From assembly GCA_015478945.1 (NCBI GenBank), contig JABUQX010095336.1:1-27500 (forward strand): a stretch of 27,500 nt of DNA, in the 5' to 3' direction. Positions within the stretch are counted from its first letter, which is position 1, and every line of letters begins with the position of its first letter. The stretch comes from Trachelipus rathkii. Lineage: Eukaryota > Arthropoda > Malacostraca > Isopoda > Trachelipodidae. The notes below the pieces were generated by a model. The model saw nothing but the letters and a program-made list of their open reading frames with translations. It was not told the DNA's origin and made no database searches. Shown piece after piece: positions 1 to 8,560 of this stretch. A program made the translations under genes and the position numbers.

Positions 1-606
1 GCCTTAACACTTTGAAAGATATATCTTGTTGTGTTCCATTTGAGCTTTGAGGCAGGGGAGTGGATGCAGTGATTAAATTGAGGATGAGTGAATAGGGGCG
101 AACATATTGTTAATTAGGAGGTAAATATTTTATCGCTGGCTGCCAGTTAATACCTCTGCCTGCAGCACCCATTTACATTTTTAACGGCTTATTTTTTTTT
201 ATTTTTATGTAACTCGCTTGCTTTGGAGACTGTGATTGCATCTTGTTTTTTCGTGTCTTGTTGCCCAATAGATGTACACCGAGAACCTGCCCTTTCGTAG
301 TTTGTGAGTTCCTGGTCTGTCAGTTCCTGCAATAACTACGCTTTTTAGGACGAAAGACTGAGGTGGTGATCGGAAAAGTGAGTATTACATATACTTTATT
401 GTCCGCATTTTATTTTAGGGGCCCTTTATTATTTTTTTTTTTAAAAATCCCGCCCTTCACTGTAACTAAATATCTAATTAAAAACTATTCAACTCATTTC
501 TCTGATCCAACTAGCGATTGTTCATATTTACTAAATTCATGCGAAATTAAGCAAACTCCCCCCTTATATTGTAGCAAGCGTAGTTGCTATACTGCTGCGT
601 AACTAC
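1..606 (+). repeat. 5' long terminal repeat (left edge possibly cut by window)
   Basis: The first bases (GCCTTAACACTTTGAAAGAT) recur exactly from 12,513, and similarity continues with many small differences to about 606. Shared blocks include TATCTTGTTGTGTTCCATTTG, GACTGTGATTG, CTTGTTTTT, GACTGAGGTGG and GTGAGTAT. The divergence between the two copies suggests an old insertion, or assembly errors on top of age. The right boundary is approximate because the copies fade out gradually. A splice-donor-like GTGAGTAT lies at 378-385. Confidence 0.85.
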
Positions 607-692
607 CCTCCCTCCTATTTTTGTTTGTTGCAGTTGTTTTTAGGTTGTAAATTTTGGTTTGTTGTTCTTTGTTTGTTGTGTTTGGATAATGG

Positions 693-839
693 ATGAGAGA
701 CGGAAAAAATTTAACAGGTGACGAAACACTCCCCGATACCAAAGAGGGGAAGAATGTCATCCAGTTGCCAAATTATTTGGAACAAGATCTTAACGCTCTT
801 CGAACAGAGCTTAATGGAGATATAGATCCGCACTTCTGA
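693..839 (+). pseudogene. gag: Gag N-terminus, premature stop
   Basis: A 48-codon open frame begins at ATG 693-695, about 85 bases after the 5' terminal repeat, and stops at TGA 837-839. The predicted peptide begins MRDGKNLTGDETLPD and is rich in charged and Asn/Leu residues, as expected for a soluble Gag N-terminus. It is in the same reading frame (position modulo 3) as the zinc-knuckle part at 2,415-2,717. An ATG at 689 in another frame runs only ten codons before a stop. Gag is the structural protein that packages the element RNA in a cytoplasmic particle. The early stop would truncate it unless it is an assembly error. There is no recognisable domain in this piece, so the call rests on position and frame. 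Confidence 0.55.
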
Positions 840-2414
840 TTGGTTACGCACAAGATGATGGGGAATACATCATGGTAATCCAACGTCTCAGTATTTATGG
901 ATAATATTACTTGAGAGCAATTAGTCAACAATAATTCCCTATCTTAATGATCTGAAGGATCGGTCTTTAAATAACTATCTGAGCATACCCGATCTAATTT
1001 CACCACTACCACACAGACAAATGTCAGCATTAAGACTATGTTTCCACTATTGTCCGCAAGTGTTCAGTCATCGTTAACCTTATCTTCGAGTACAACTTTC
1101 CATTCCCCAACTTTGTTCCGACAGATTGTTTTTAAAGTATTATCGCCCCAGAATCAAGAATGGGAAATGCCTGACTAATGGGTCGTTATAGAGAAGATAT
1201 CCTAATTCTAACACAGATATTCCCCGTGGTAAATACTATTGCTTATGAGAACGTCCCGGAACGTTTCCACAATTGTTTACAAAGATTCGAGGACTATGCT
1301 TCATAACCCCAGACAACGCTCATTGGCAGGGGTGGCGGGACACATAGAATGTCATCTGAAGGTGATATTAAGAGTGTATGCGTATCTAATGGAAAAAGAA
1401 CGTGAGTTATACATAATTAAAGCCAATCTAACTGAATGCTTTGCTGAATATTAAGAAAGGAGGCGGAAGACTACCAAAGAACTTTAATGAATCAAAAACT
1501 TCCTCAATGAAACATACTCTTTATTCAATTGAGATTGCAAGGTTTAGACGAGAAATGGCTTTTCTGACTGATGTTCAAAAATATCAAAGATGGTCAGGAA
1601 AAAATTGGTGGGCAGTATCTTTAGTTTTTTTGAATTCGTCCACCTATTGTATGTACTTTAAGACAGTAAATGCTTCTGCCAGTGGTAGTGGCGAAATTGC
1701 TATGAGACGGGTGTCCACTTATTGGGACGGTATATACTTTTTATGTGAGACTTTCTAACCAGCTATTATAACAGTGGTCACGAACCCACCTCAGAAAAGA
1801 ATAAGAAGGGAAAACACAAAACCAACAAACAAACCAACTAAAAATTAATAGCACTAATCAAACAAAAAGAATAAAAAATAAAAACACAAAGAAAAAAAAA
1901 AAGAAAAAAAAAACAGAAAGATGAAAATTGAAACCCCTCTACCAATACACGACCTAACGTCAATGCATCCATTTCCATTAACAGGTATAAGCCCTCCAAT
2001 TATAACACAAGAATATTACTCTCAAAGAGGTATGACCCAACAACCACAATCGAATTTGGGTTTTGAACAGTATGGACAGCAGATGTACTATGGTCAAACA
2101 CCAGTTTATTATGGAAACACTTTTATCAGGGTAACCCGAGCCCTCATATAACACGGTCATACTCTACCCCAAATTTGCTTAGGTTGCCGCACAACCACCC
2201 ATATACCTTACCTTGTACCTATTAAGAGTTTCCAAACCTGGTGCTCCTCTGTTCTCCAAGGACTCCCAAGAAATAATCGAACTTCTATGCCTCTAAGAAC
2301 GGGGCCCCCATCTCCTAACAAATACAGCAACGCCACAACCAAATACTACTTCTGTTAAGTCCACTGTACAGCGATACCATCTCCTGTGTTCTCCACAGTA
2401 CCAAACCAACAACC
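840..2414 (+). pseudogene. gag: Middle of gag, fragmented
   Basis: This stretch between the Gag start and the zinc knuckles has no single long frame, but several pieces look coding. Around 1,232-1,309 one frame reads a patch ending in QRFEDYAS, plausible Gag capsid. A 105-codon frame at 1,441-1,758 is lysine and tryptophan containing and unbroken. Bases 1,790-1,920 are strongly A-rich. A frame from ATG 1,921 to 2,151 is rich in Gln, Tyr and Pro (for example FEQYGQQMYYGQTPVYYGN), like the disordered linker that often precedes Gag zinc knuckles. The pieces lie in different frames, so at least three indels separate them. I cannot prove capsid homology by eye; assignment is by position and composition. 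Confidence 0.4.
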
Positions 2415-2717
2415 TTGGTGGCGCAGGAACACAATCTCTCTTGCAATATTGTAGCAGGCGTGGACCACCTTGTTAAGGATTGTCCATCACGACCGTATTG
2501 TCACTTTTGCGGAAAAAGAGGGCACATCTTTGATGAGTGCTACCTACGCATGAATAAATGTATTCAATGTGATGAAAATGGACATGTTGTTCAGAACTGT
2601 CCACAAACCAGGCAAAAACAGCAGCAATGTGATTCTACTCCACGATGTCCCTTCTGTCAAGGGGGTCATCTGGGAATGAATTGCCCACAAAATAAATCAC
2701 CTTCAAAAAACGTATAA
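2415..2717 (+). CDS. gag: Gag nucleocapsid region with a zinc-knuckle array
   Basis: The frame ends at TAA 2,715-2,717 and encodes several CCHC zinc knuckles, which bind element RNA in the nucleocapsid. Two match C-x2-C-x4-H-x4-C exactly: CHFCGKRGHIFDEC and CIQCDENGHVVQNC. A third, CPFCQGGHLGMNC, has only three residues between the second Cys and His. An upstream candidate ending HLVKDC appears damaged: neighbouring frames supply a C..C pair (CSRRG), so a 1-2 base indel probably broke a fourth knuckle. The frame is open upstream of 2,415 but without an ATG; the true start is the distant gag ATG. The last sense codons (S-K-N-V) contain the slippery heptamer that shifts ribosomes to the protease frame. 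Confidence 0.85.
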   Translation: MVAQEHNLSCNIVAGVDHLVKDCPSRPYCHFCGKRGHIFDECYLRMNKCIQCDENGHVVQNCPQTRQKQQQCDSTPRCPFCQGGHLGMNCPQNKSPSKNV

Positions 2718-2750
2718 GCTCTGTGGGGAGTGGCCCACCTGCAGAGCCAC
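2705..2750 (+). promoter_or_regulatory. Programmed -1 ribosomal frameshift signal between gag and protease
   Basis: Positions 2,705-2,711 read A AAA AAC in the Gag frame, the canonical X-XXY-YYZ slippery heptamer. One sense codon (GTA) and then the Gag stop TAA (2,715-2,717) follow. After a 6-nt spacer, GCTCTG (2,718-2,723) pairs perfectly with CAGAGC (2,742-2,747), and TGGG (2,724-2,727) pairs with CCCA (2,734-2,737). Loop bases GTGG (2,730-2,733) could pair with CCAC (2,747-2,750), allowing a pseudoknot. The protease frame is exactly -1 to Gag and is open from the heptamer to 3,640. Heptamer, spacer and structure all fit known retroviral signals; function is inferred. Confidence 0.8.
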
Positions 2751-3640
2751 AGCTGCTGTCTAAAGAAACTCCAAAACCCCAAAGAGATAACAAGCGACAT
2801 CCATTGAATGTAGGGTCACCGTCAATGCTTTCATCAACTGAAACTGACAATTCAGAAATAATTCCTGAATTATTGCAGGTAAATGTCCCTGTCCTTGATT
2901 ATGGGATAGATTTTATAGACGATTCTCCAAAAGTACTAAATGATTCTCCTGTAAAAGCATGTACTACAACTCATAAAACAAATAACCCGAATGTTGATGT
3001 TTCGGTCAATACCGACTCTTCTTTATTTTTTCAAGTTTTACCCCAACATGGGTCTCTAGGAACTTCAGTCAGCATTGACTCTCCTTTGTCGCAAAATACA
3101 CTCCAACCGGAGTCTCTAATAATAAATAAAAATCCAATAATAACGGGCCCAAAAGGCCCATTTCTTCAGCTTAGGATTACTCAATCCCTTCTAGAAGAAG
3201 CCTTGGTAATAGGTGTTATAATTGATAATTCTGCTCAAACGGAACTGTTGGAAGCTTTGGTTGATACTGGAGCATCTGTCAGTATTATCACCAATCGAAC
3301 TTATAAATTATTGGATCCGTCTAAATATCCTTTGAAATCTACTATATATACAGGTCTTCGTGGCATCGGTGACATTGTTTTTGAAGTTATTGGTGCAGTG
3401 ACGATATCTCTACATCTTTCTAATAGCTATTGTACAAAGGCCAGAGATTTTGTCGTTGTGTCGGATGAAGTTGTTTCATATGGTTTAGTTATAGGTTACG
3501 ATCTTTTACGTACTGAAAATATATTACCTGATCTAACTAATAAAGAATTAATTACCCGACATAAGGATAGTCTTGTGGTCATAGCAAAAGATATTACGGG
3601 ACCAAAAGGTCAAAACATGCGCCAAATGGCCCAGGAGTAA
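2705..3640 (+). CDS. pro: Retropepsin-type aspartic protease (pro), expressed by -1 frameshift
   Basis: This is the longest well-preserved coding stretch: about 311 codons from the slippery heptamer to TAA at 3,638-3,640 with no stop. There is no ATG near the 5' end, which fits synthesis as a Gag-Pro fusion. The first half (to about 3,140) is Ser/Pro/Asn rich and acidic, probably a linker. The catalytic motif is A-L-V-D-T-G-A-S-V-S at about 3,254-3,283 (DTG at 3,263-3,271), the active site of retropepsins, which act as dimers and cut the polyprotein. A hydrophobic stretch further on (VVSYGLVIGYDLLR, near 3,470-3,510) matches the second conserved region (hydrophobic-G-x-D). Short repeats TGPKGP (near 3,145) and TGPKGQ (near 3,597) flank the domain. 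Confidence 0.85.
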   Translation, partial: KKRISSVGSGPPAEPQLLSKETPKPQRDNKRHPLNVGSPSMLSSTETDNSEIIPELLQVNVPVLDYGIDFIDDSPKVLNDSPVKACTTTHKTNNPNVDVSVNTDSSLFFQVLPQHGSLGTSVSIDSPLSQNTLQPESLIINKNPIITGPKGPFLQLRITQSLLEEALVIGVIIDNSAQTELLEALVDTGASVSIITNRTYKLLDPSKYPLKSTIYTGLRGIGDIVFEVIGAVTISLHLSNSYCTKARDFVVVSDEVVSYGLVIGYDLLRTENILPDLTNKELITRHKDSLVVIAKDITGPKGQNMRQMAQE

Positions 3641-3963
3641 ACATTTCCTCGAATAATGGATTGAGTGTCACTCTTACAAAAGAAAGTTGGTTTCCGAACC
3701 TCTCTCCAGCTCATTTGTTGTTCACACCTAGGTTGAACAGAATCATGTTTCATGGAACCATAGCTGTCACACCCATATATCACCCAATTACTACCGATTA
3801 GGTTACCTTGTTACAATCTGACTAATAACAATATAAAAATTAAGCAATATACCTTGGGTACATTTTCTATACTTACTAAAAACCCCAATCATACAGATCC
3901 GTACACAAGTATAGTGAACTACACGAAATTACAAATTCATGAAACACAGACCCCGCAACCTTC
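3571..3963 (+). pseudogene. pol: Start of pol frame, overlapping the end of protease
   Basis: A third frame, -1 relative to protease, is open from 3,571 to a TAG at 3,799-3,801 and overlaps the protease end by 70 bases. It encodes a plausible pol linker with motifs such as ESWFPNLSPAHLL and GTIAVTPIYHPITT. It is in the same frame as the reverse transcriptase segment starting at 3,964. Between 3,802 and 3,963 stops and frame changes interrupt it. So gag, pro and pol occupy frames 0, -1 and -1 again, as in retroviruses with separate pro and pol frames. No canonical heptamer is visible in the second overlap, so a decay-related shift is equally possible. Confidence 0.5.
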
Positions 3964-4646
3964 ATGAGGCTTTTGCCTGAGATTCACCGATCTACTCGAA
4001 GACAAAAAGACCAACTCATCCAATTATTGCTCAAATATCCGTCAGCACTGAGTCTGGGAGATGCAGACGTAGGATGCACTTCCATCTTAAAGCATTCTAT
4101 AGAAACAATGATTGACGATCCAGTGTGTGAACCGGTTAGAAGACTGCAGGGTCCAATTCTGTACGAGGTCGAAGAAGTATGTAGAAAACTGGAAGCTGAT
4201 GGCATCATTCGACAATCCTTCTCCCCTTATTCAGCACCAGTTGTTCCCATTAGAAAACCCGATGGGACCATGCGTCTTTGCATTGATTACAGAAAATTAA
4301 ATTCCGTTACAAAAGGCGATTCTTTCCCTATACCTAATTTAACAGATACACTATTTAGTCTTCAAGGTAAACAATATTTTTCAACAATCGACCTAATAAA
4401 AGGTTATTATCAAATAGAAATGGAGGACGACAGCATAGAAAAGACTGCGTTTCTACACCATTATCCCATTGGGAATTCTTAAGAATGCCCTTTGGCGTGA
4501 AAAATGGACCAGCTACCTTCCAGAGAGCCATGAATCTTGCACTAAGTCACATCTCTTGGAGGGAAGTTAGGGTCTATCTTGATGATGTACTAATAGTCAG
4601 TGACACTTTTGAAAATTGGAAGAAGTCCTTGTGGCATTCATGGTGA
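3964..4646 (+). pseudogene. pol: Reverse transcriptase, frameshifted (pol)
   Basis: The first part (to 4,482) contains Ty3/Gypsy RT blocks: LEADGIIRQSFSPYSAPVV, then KPDGTMRLCIDYRKLN, then the first catalytic block STIDLIKGYYQIEM with its Asp. Near 4,450 the frame shifts. A second open piece (4,452-4,646) continues with FLRMPFGVKNGPATFQRAMN and the catalytic YLDD box (4,575-4,586) followed by VLIVSDTFENW, ending at TGA 4,644-4,646. RT copies element RNA into DNA inside the particle. Every catalytic Asp in these blocks is present, so the damage is to frame rather than to active-site residues. The order and motifs make this identification firm. Confidence 0.92.
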
Positions 4647-5470
4647 ACGGATTTAAATTAAAACCATCGAAAACTTATTTACTCAGAAGAAAAGTGAAAT
4701 TTCTGGGACATATTGATTTCAAATGAGGGGGCATGATCCCTTAAAAGGTAATTTACAAGAATAAGGAGTTCCCAGTGACCAAACGGTCCGGCAGGTATAG
4801 ACAATTTATGGGGTTCTGCAACTTTTACCGCCACATATCCCTAATTGCGCCTCGGTGATAGGCACACCATGTGTTCTGAACTTGTTATAAAGGTAAACAG
4901 TAATGTCAATTGGATCTGAAACAGTGCCATCAGGCCTTTGTATACATTTAAAACAACTTCCTGACCCACACCACCCTTTGTTTAGGTATTATCCGGATCG
5001 CTTCAGCTAATCAGAAACCACTCTCTTATTATATACTGAATCTGCATCTTGGAGCGGTGCTTGAGCCTGCGTAGCCAAGGGTACAAGAAGATTGAAGAAA
5101 AACCAATTAGCCTTCATTTCTTACGGTCTTTTCAGATAAGCACAACGGCAAATACAGTATACAGAAAGGAAGATAGCCGCCAGTACGGTGGGCTTATAAG
5201 ATTCGCTAAAACCTTTTCTTTATCAAATCAAGTACATAATATTTACGGGTCATCAACTATTTTGTTCCTCAGAACATTGCCCTTAGTAACCCTAGAGTCG
5301 CCAGGGACTTTATAGAGAATTAAATTGACCTGGATTATTGAATTATGTATTTGCCTCACGGTAAGGAAAATATCGTATTGCAGACATCTTGTTCCAGATC
5401 CCATTATGAACTAAAATTGGAAGCTATGGAAACTAGTTATCTTCCATATATGCGGGGGATTTTAAAGAAA
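4647..5470 (+). pseudogene. pol: RT connection and RNase H region, broken
   Basis: Read across frames, this region shows NGFKLKPSKTY and KVKFLGH soon after the YLDD box, then RQFMGFCNFYRHISLIAP at about 4,790-4,855, the conserved end of Gypsy RT. An RNase H-like segment follows: a YTES-A-S patch near 5,033 sits where families have Y-T-D-A-S, followed by LGAVLE, and then KPISLHFLRSFS and a frame with RFAKTF (5,049-5,315). The normal first catalytic Asp reads as Glu here. A later patch, YLPHGKENIV (near 5,346), resembles the end of the RNase H/tether that usually reads as an ADILSR-type motif. Several frameshifts separate the patches. RNase H would remove the RNA strand during reverse transcription. 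Confidence 0.75.
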
Positions 5471-6256
5471 TTTTAATGCCTGGTGGAGGAGATTCACTTT
5501 TCCAGTGTTTTTCTCACTATGAGTATGACAATATGGAACAACATTTAGAATTAAGAGTAGAAATTGTGGATGAATTGATAGCACAATGTGAAACTTATCA
5601 TTTACCAACTGAAGTAAGATCTCAGGTTTCCTTAAACTAATTCACACTAACCACGAAAAGGACAAATTCCCTTTATTCATAGCATTCAAGTCTATGCTAA
5701 ATTGCGACAGATAAAAAGTATTGGTTTATATAACAAAAATCACCCTTTACAGTTGGATTTCCTGATATGTCAAAAGGGTCTGGTATTTTTTGTCGCGAGG
5801 TGGTAACTCACTTTAAACCGCCTTTTCCAACGGAATATAATTGCCTGAGCAGTACAAGTTTTTTGAAGCATCTCCCGTCCCAACTCCAATTGGAACTTCA
5901 TTAATAGCGGTCATCAGTTCATCTAGACGGAGCTTTAAATGGGACTGAATCTAGCGGATGAATACTATGGCCCTTGTGCAGAAAACTATTTAACTCTGGT
6001 GGGGAGGAGTTGAATGGTGATGTGAAAGGTAACGAAATACCTAACACAAATTATTTCCCTGAAAAACTTTTCCATGATCATCAATACTCAAGATACTGTA
6101 GAGATATTAATGTCTCAAATCATTGATTGTCAGAGAAAAATGACGCCCTGTGAGCGTTTAAAAGAGCCTAACAAAATAATCAACCTTTTCGATAGGTCCC
6201 CTTAAACTATTCGTTATTCCTTCTAAATTCTATATTCATCATATAAAGATTGAAAC
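5471..6256 (+). pseudogene. pol: Tether between RNase H and integrase, heavily broken
   Basis: No long frame survives in these ~790 bases. Short coding-like patches include LRVEIVDELIAQCETYHLP (around 5,550-5,600) and a run near 6,095-6,180 reading EILMSQIIDCQRKMTPCERL, typical of the helical tether before integrase. A patch near 6,200-6,245 reads LFVIPSKFYIHH-like in mixed frames. Just before the integrase, 6,281-6,302 is a T-rich stretch ending TTTTTTGCAG, which looks like a splice acceptor but could be an indel hot spot. The region is assigned to pol by position. Confidence 0.45.
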
Positions 6257-6995
6257 TTGAGCGTGAGATTCAGAAGGTATCATTTTTTTTTATTTTTTGC
6301 AGTGCAGGTTGCAGTGATCAACCATTATGAGTTCGCCCATATAGGACAGCGAAAATTATATGCGTTATTAGAAAACCTTGTATGGCACCCCAGATTAAGA
6401 GGAATTTGTAAAGATGTTTCTATGTCGTGTCACACTTGCCAATTGGCTAAAATCTCCAACATATTTAATACTCCACCAAAATTAAAGATTAACACTAGAT
6501 ATCCCTTTGAATTGACAGCTGCGGATCTTGTTCAATTACCAAGATCTCGTAAAGGGAATAACTATGCATTCATATTTATAGACCACTACAGCAAATGGGT
6601 GGCTGCAGTGCCAATTAAAAGTAAACATACAGCTCTAGTAACCGCTGCACTAAAAAGTATAATCCCCTATCTTCCACTAATTCCTTCTAGATTACTAACC
6701 GACAATGGTTGAGAATTTCGTGGACCTATTTTTGAAGACTTTTTACGTTCATTGGACATATATCATGTGTATACTACACCCTATAACCCTTCATCCAATG
6801 GTATTGTTGAGCGAGTCAACCGAACATTATTACAATATTTGCGGGTATCTTTACAAGATCCTGCAGAATGGGACTCCCATTTATACCCATGTTAATACTA
6901 ACCTATAATCATGTCAAAAACACTCTGAAACTCAGGTAAAAACTCCAGCCGAAGTATATATCGGGAGGTATGACAAAACTATTTTATACTTGTTA
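6257..6995 (+). pseudogene. pol: Integrase, HHCC and DDE core, one internal stop
   Basis: One frame carries the zinc-binding HHCC domain (H-x4-H in NHYEFAHIG near 6,321, then CHTC near 6,430) followed by the catalytic core: first Asp in ELTAADLVQLP, second Asp in RLLTDNG (near 6,695), and the Glu in NPSSNGIVERVNRTL (6,787-6,831). The only stop between 6,257 and 6,892 is TGA at 6,710-6,712, right after DNG; the frame closes at TAA 6,893-6,895. A shifted frame then continues with ETQVKTPAEVYIGRYDK (6,916-6,966), a usual integrase region. This enzyme would insert element DNA into chromosomes. It is the best-preserved pol domain. Downstream, the frame runs into the C-rich block. Confidence 0.9.
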
Positions 6996-7004
6996 TATGA
7001 GATT

Positions 7005-8245
7005 TTCTTCGTTATCTTTCTTTCTTTTTTTTTCCTTATCTCTCTATCTATCCTCTCCCTTATATCCTATTCTGTGTTTTCCTCTCTTGCCCCGTCTTTA
7101 CGTCCTCCATCTCTCGCCCTTCCTTTCAACTCGTATCTCTCTCCTAAACGCTACCGTAACTTGATAATATCATCTATGGGTGCTGTCCCTCCTTCTAAAC
7201 CTTCATTTTACAATTTTCTACCCGCTTTTACCCCTTCATCCTTGGGCTCCTTATTTCACTCATCCTCTTTCCTCTCTATCGCCTCGTGTTCTTCTTTTCC
7301 TTTTGTTTATTTAATCACATGCCCGTACCTGCGAACTCATTATGATTTTTATCTCGTTCTTCCTACCCATCTTCCAATATGATGATCCGCTGTAGACCAC
7401 CCCCACCCACGCTTCGGATATACTTCACCTAGGCACTCGCGAGACGCTGCTGCACCCTTCGCCCACCTATCCTCCCCCCGTTCCCCACTCCTAACCTGTT
7501 ACGACTCGCTTCTCCCCCCTCTCACGTCAATATGCCCCAACACATTCATAACTTCCCCTCGTATCATCCTCTCACTCGCTAGTGGCTCTCCACGGCTACT
7601 AGACCCCCTCCAATCATTCCCCGCACTTCCCCCATCCCACAACACACCTTGTGGGGGCTTCCTTTATTTCTCCGGTCCCCAGCCGTCACCCAAACCCCCC
7701 TCCTCCGACACCCTCTTCACCGCAAGAACGCAGACATCTTGAGGCATACCGTCTGCATGCCATACTATCTCACGTCGCTCTTCACGGCTAAACTCTCCGC
7801 CGCTGCTTCCACTCATAGATCACACTCCTTTTCGCTTATCGACCACGAGGCCAACACTACTTCTTCATTTAACCCGCTAGACTTCACATGATGCTCATGT
7901 TTCTCAGCTCTTCTCATCTTATCTCATCAAGAGCGCCTTCGCCACCGTAACCACCCTCTACAGACGACCACCTCATATAAACAGTCTCCTCTCCTCTCCC
8001 CCCCATACCGCGCTTCCCGTACTACACCCATAATGCCCGCCCACTTCCACACGTCCCCGCATCTTTCCGTCACCGTCGGCACCCTTTTCAAACCATTCGT
8101 TCATCCTCAAGACCACTTGCACTCCCCCTTCCGACTTTCTCCTTACTAGAGCCGCTATAATACCGTACCTGGATCTACCATCACCATCGCAGCACCATAC
8201 AGCGCCTCAGCAGACGCTCCCCTACTCGCACCCACAACTTGCCTC
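7005..8245 (+). other. C-rich, strand-asymmetric block interrupting the integrase region
   Basis: About 1.24 kb here differs sharply from its AT-rich surroundings. Pyrimidines dominate the + strand and G is scarce: in line 8,041-8,100 I count 27 C and 7 G of 60. It begins as a T/C-rich run (TCTTTCTTTTTTTTTCC) and becomes C-rich without a clear repeat unit. Long open frames occur, but they read as Leu/Ser/Pro low-complexity and have no recognisable domain, so I do not call a gene. Integrase-like sequence lies on both sides, so it was inserted, expanded, or misassembled inside pol. Noisy sequencing of a CT-rich satellite is a serious alternative. Confidence 0.6.
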
Positions 8246-8249
8246 ACCC

Positions 8250-8560
8250 TATGCTCCATAATATTGCGCCGTACTCCGTATCGTCCAAAGTTACTTGGAC
8301 AAGATCTTGCAATACTGGGGATGAAGGCTCATTAGAAATTTTCACCATATTTATTGACCAATTGTGGTCAGCATTAAAATCCGCGCTTACCAGGGATTTG
8401 TACTATCAATTAAGTTCAAGAAAGGTACCCAACGAGTCCTTTTAAAACGTATATACATTGTCATTCTATGACGTCACAAACTTGGTGGAAGCGATGGACA
8501 CTCAACGAAAATATCGAGTGCACCATCGTCAATTGAAACGATGGGATTATTCACCTCCCT
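8250..8560 (+). pseudogene. pol: Probable integrase C-terminal domain
   Basis: The segment after the C-rich block reads, in one frame, LWSALKSALTRDLYYQLSS and KVPNESF (8,239-8,445), and then in the same frame after a stop: NVYTLSFYDVTNLVEAMD, followed by TQRKYRVHHRQLKRWDYSP (near 8,497-8,556). The x-YRVHHRQLKRW ending is typical of the chromatin/DNA-binding C-terminal domain of Gypsy integrases, where a V-H-x2-x-L-K-x-W pattern closes the domain. This places the end of pol here and shows the C-rich block splits the integrase. Identification is from motif memory, not alignment. Confidence 0.6.

Noticed and set aside
363..602. 79-codon frame in the 5' LTR
   Set aside because: It is not kept in the 3' LTR copy, so it is not coding.
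1239..1454. 71-codon + strand frame in gag
   Set aside because: An overlapping frame gives a more plausible Gag patch (ending QRFEDYAS), so this is probably a shadow.
6970..7382. Long Leu/Ser/Phe-rich frames in the C-rich block
   Set aside because: Composition alone keeps these frames open; no domain or start context, so no gene called.
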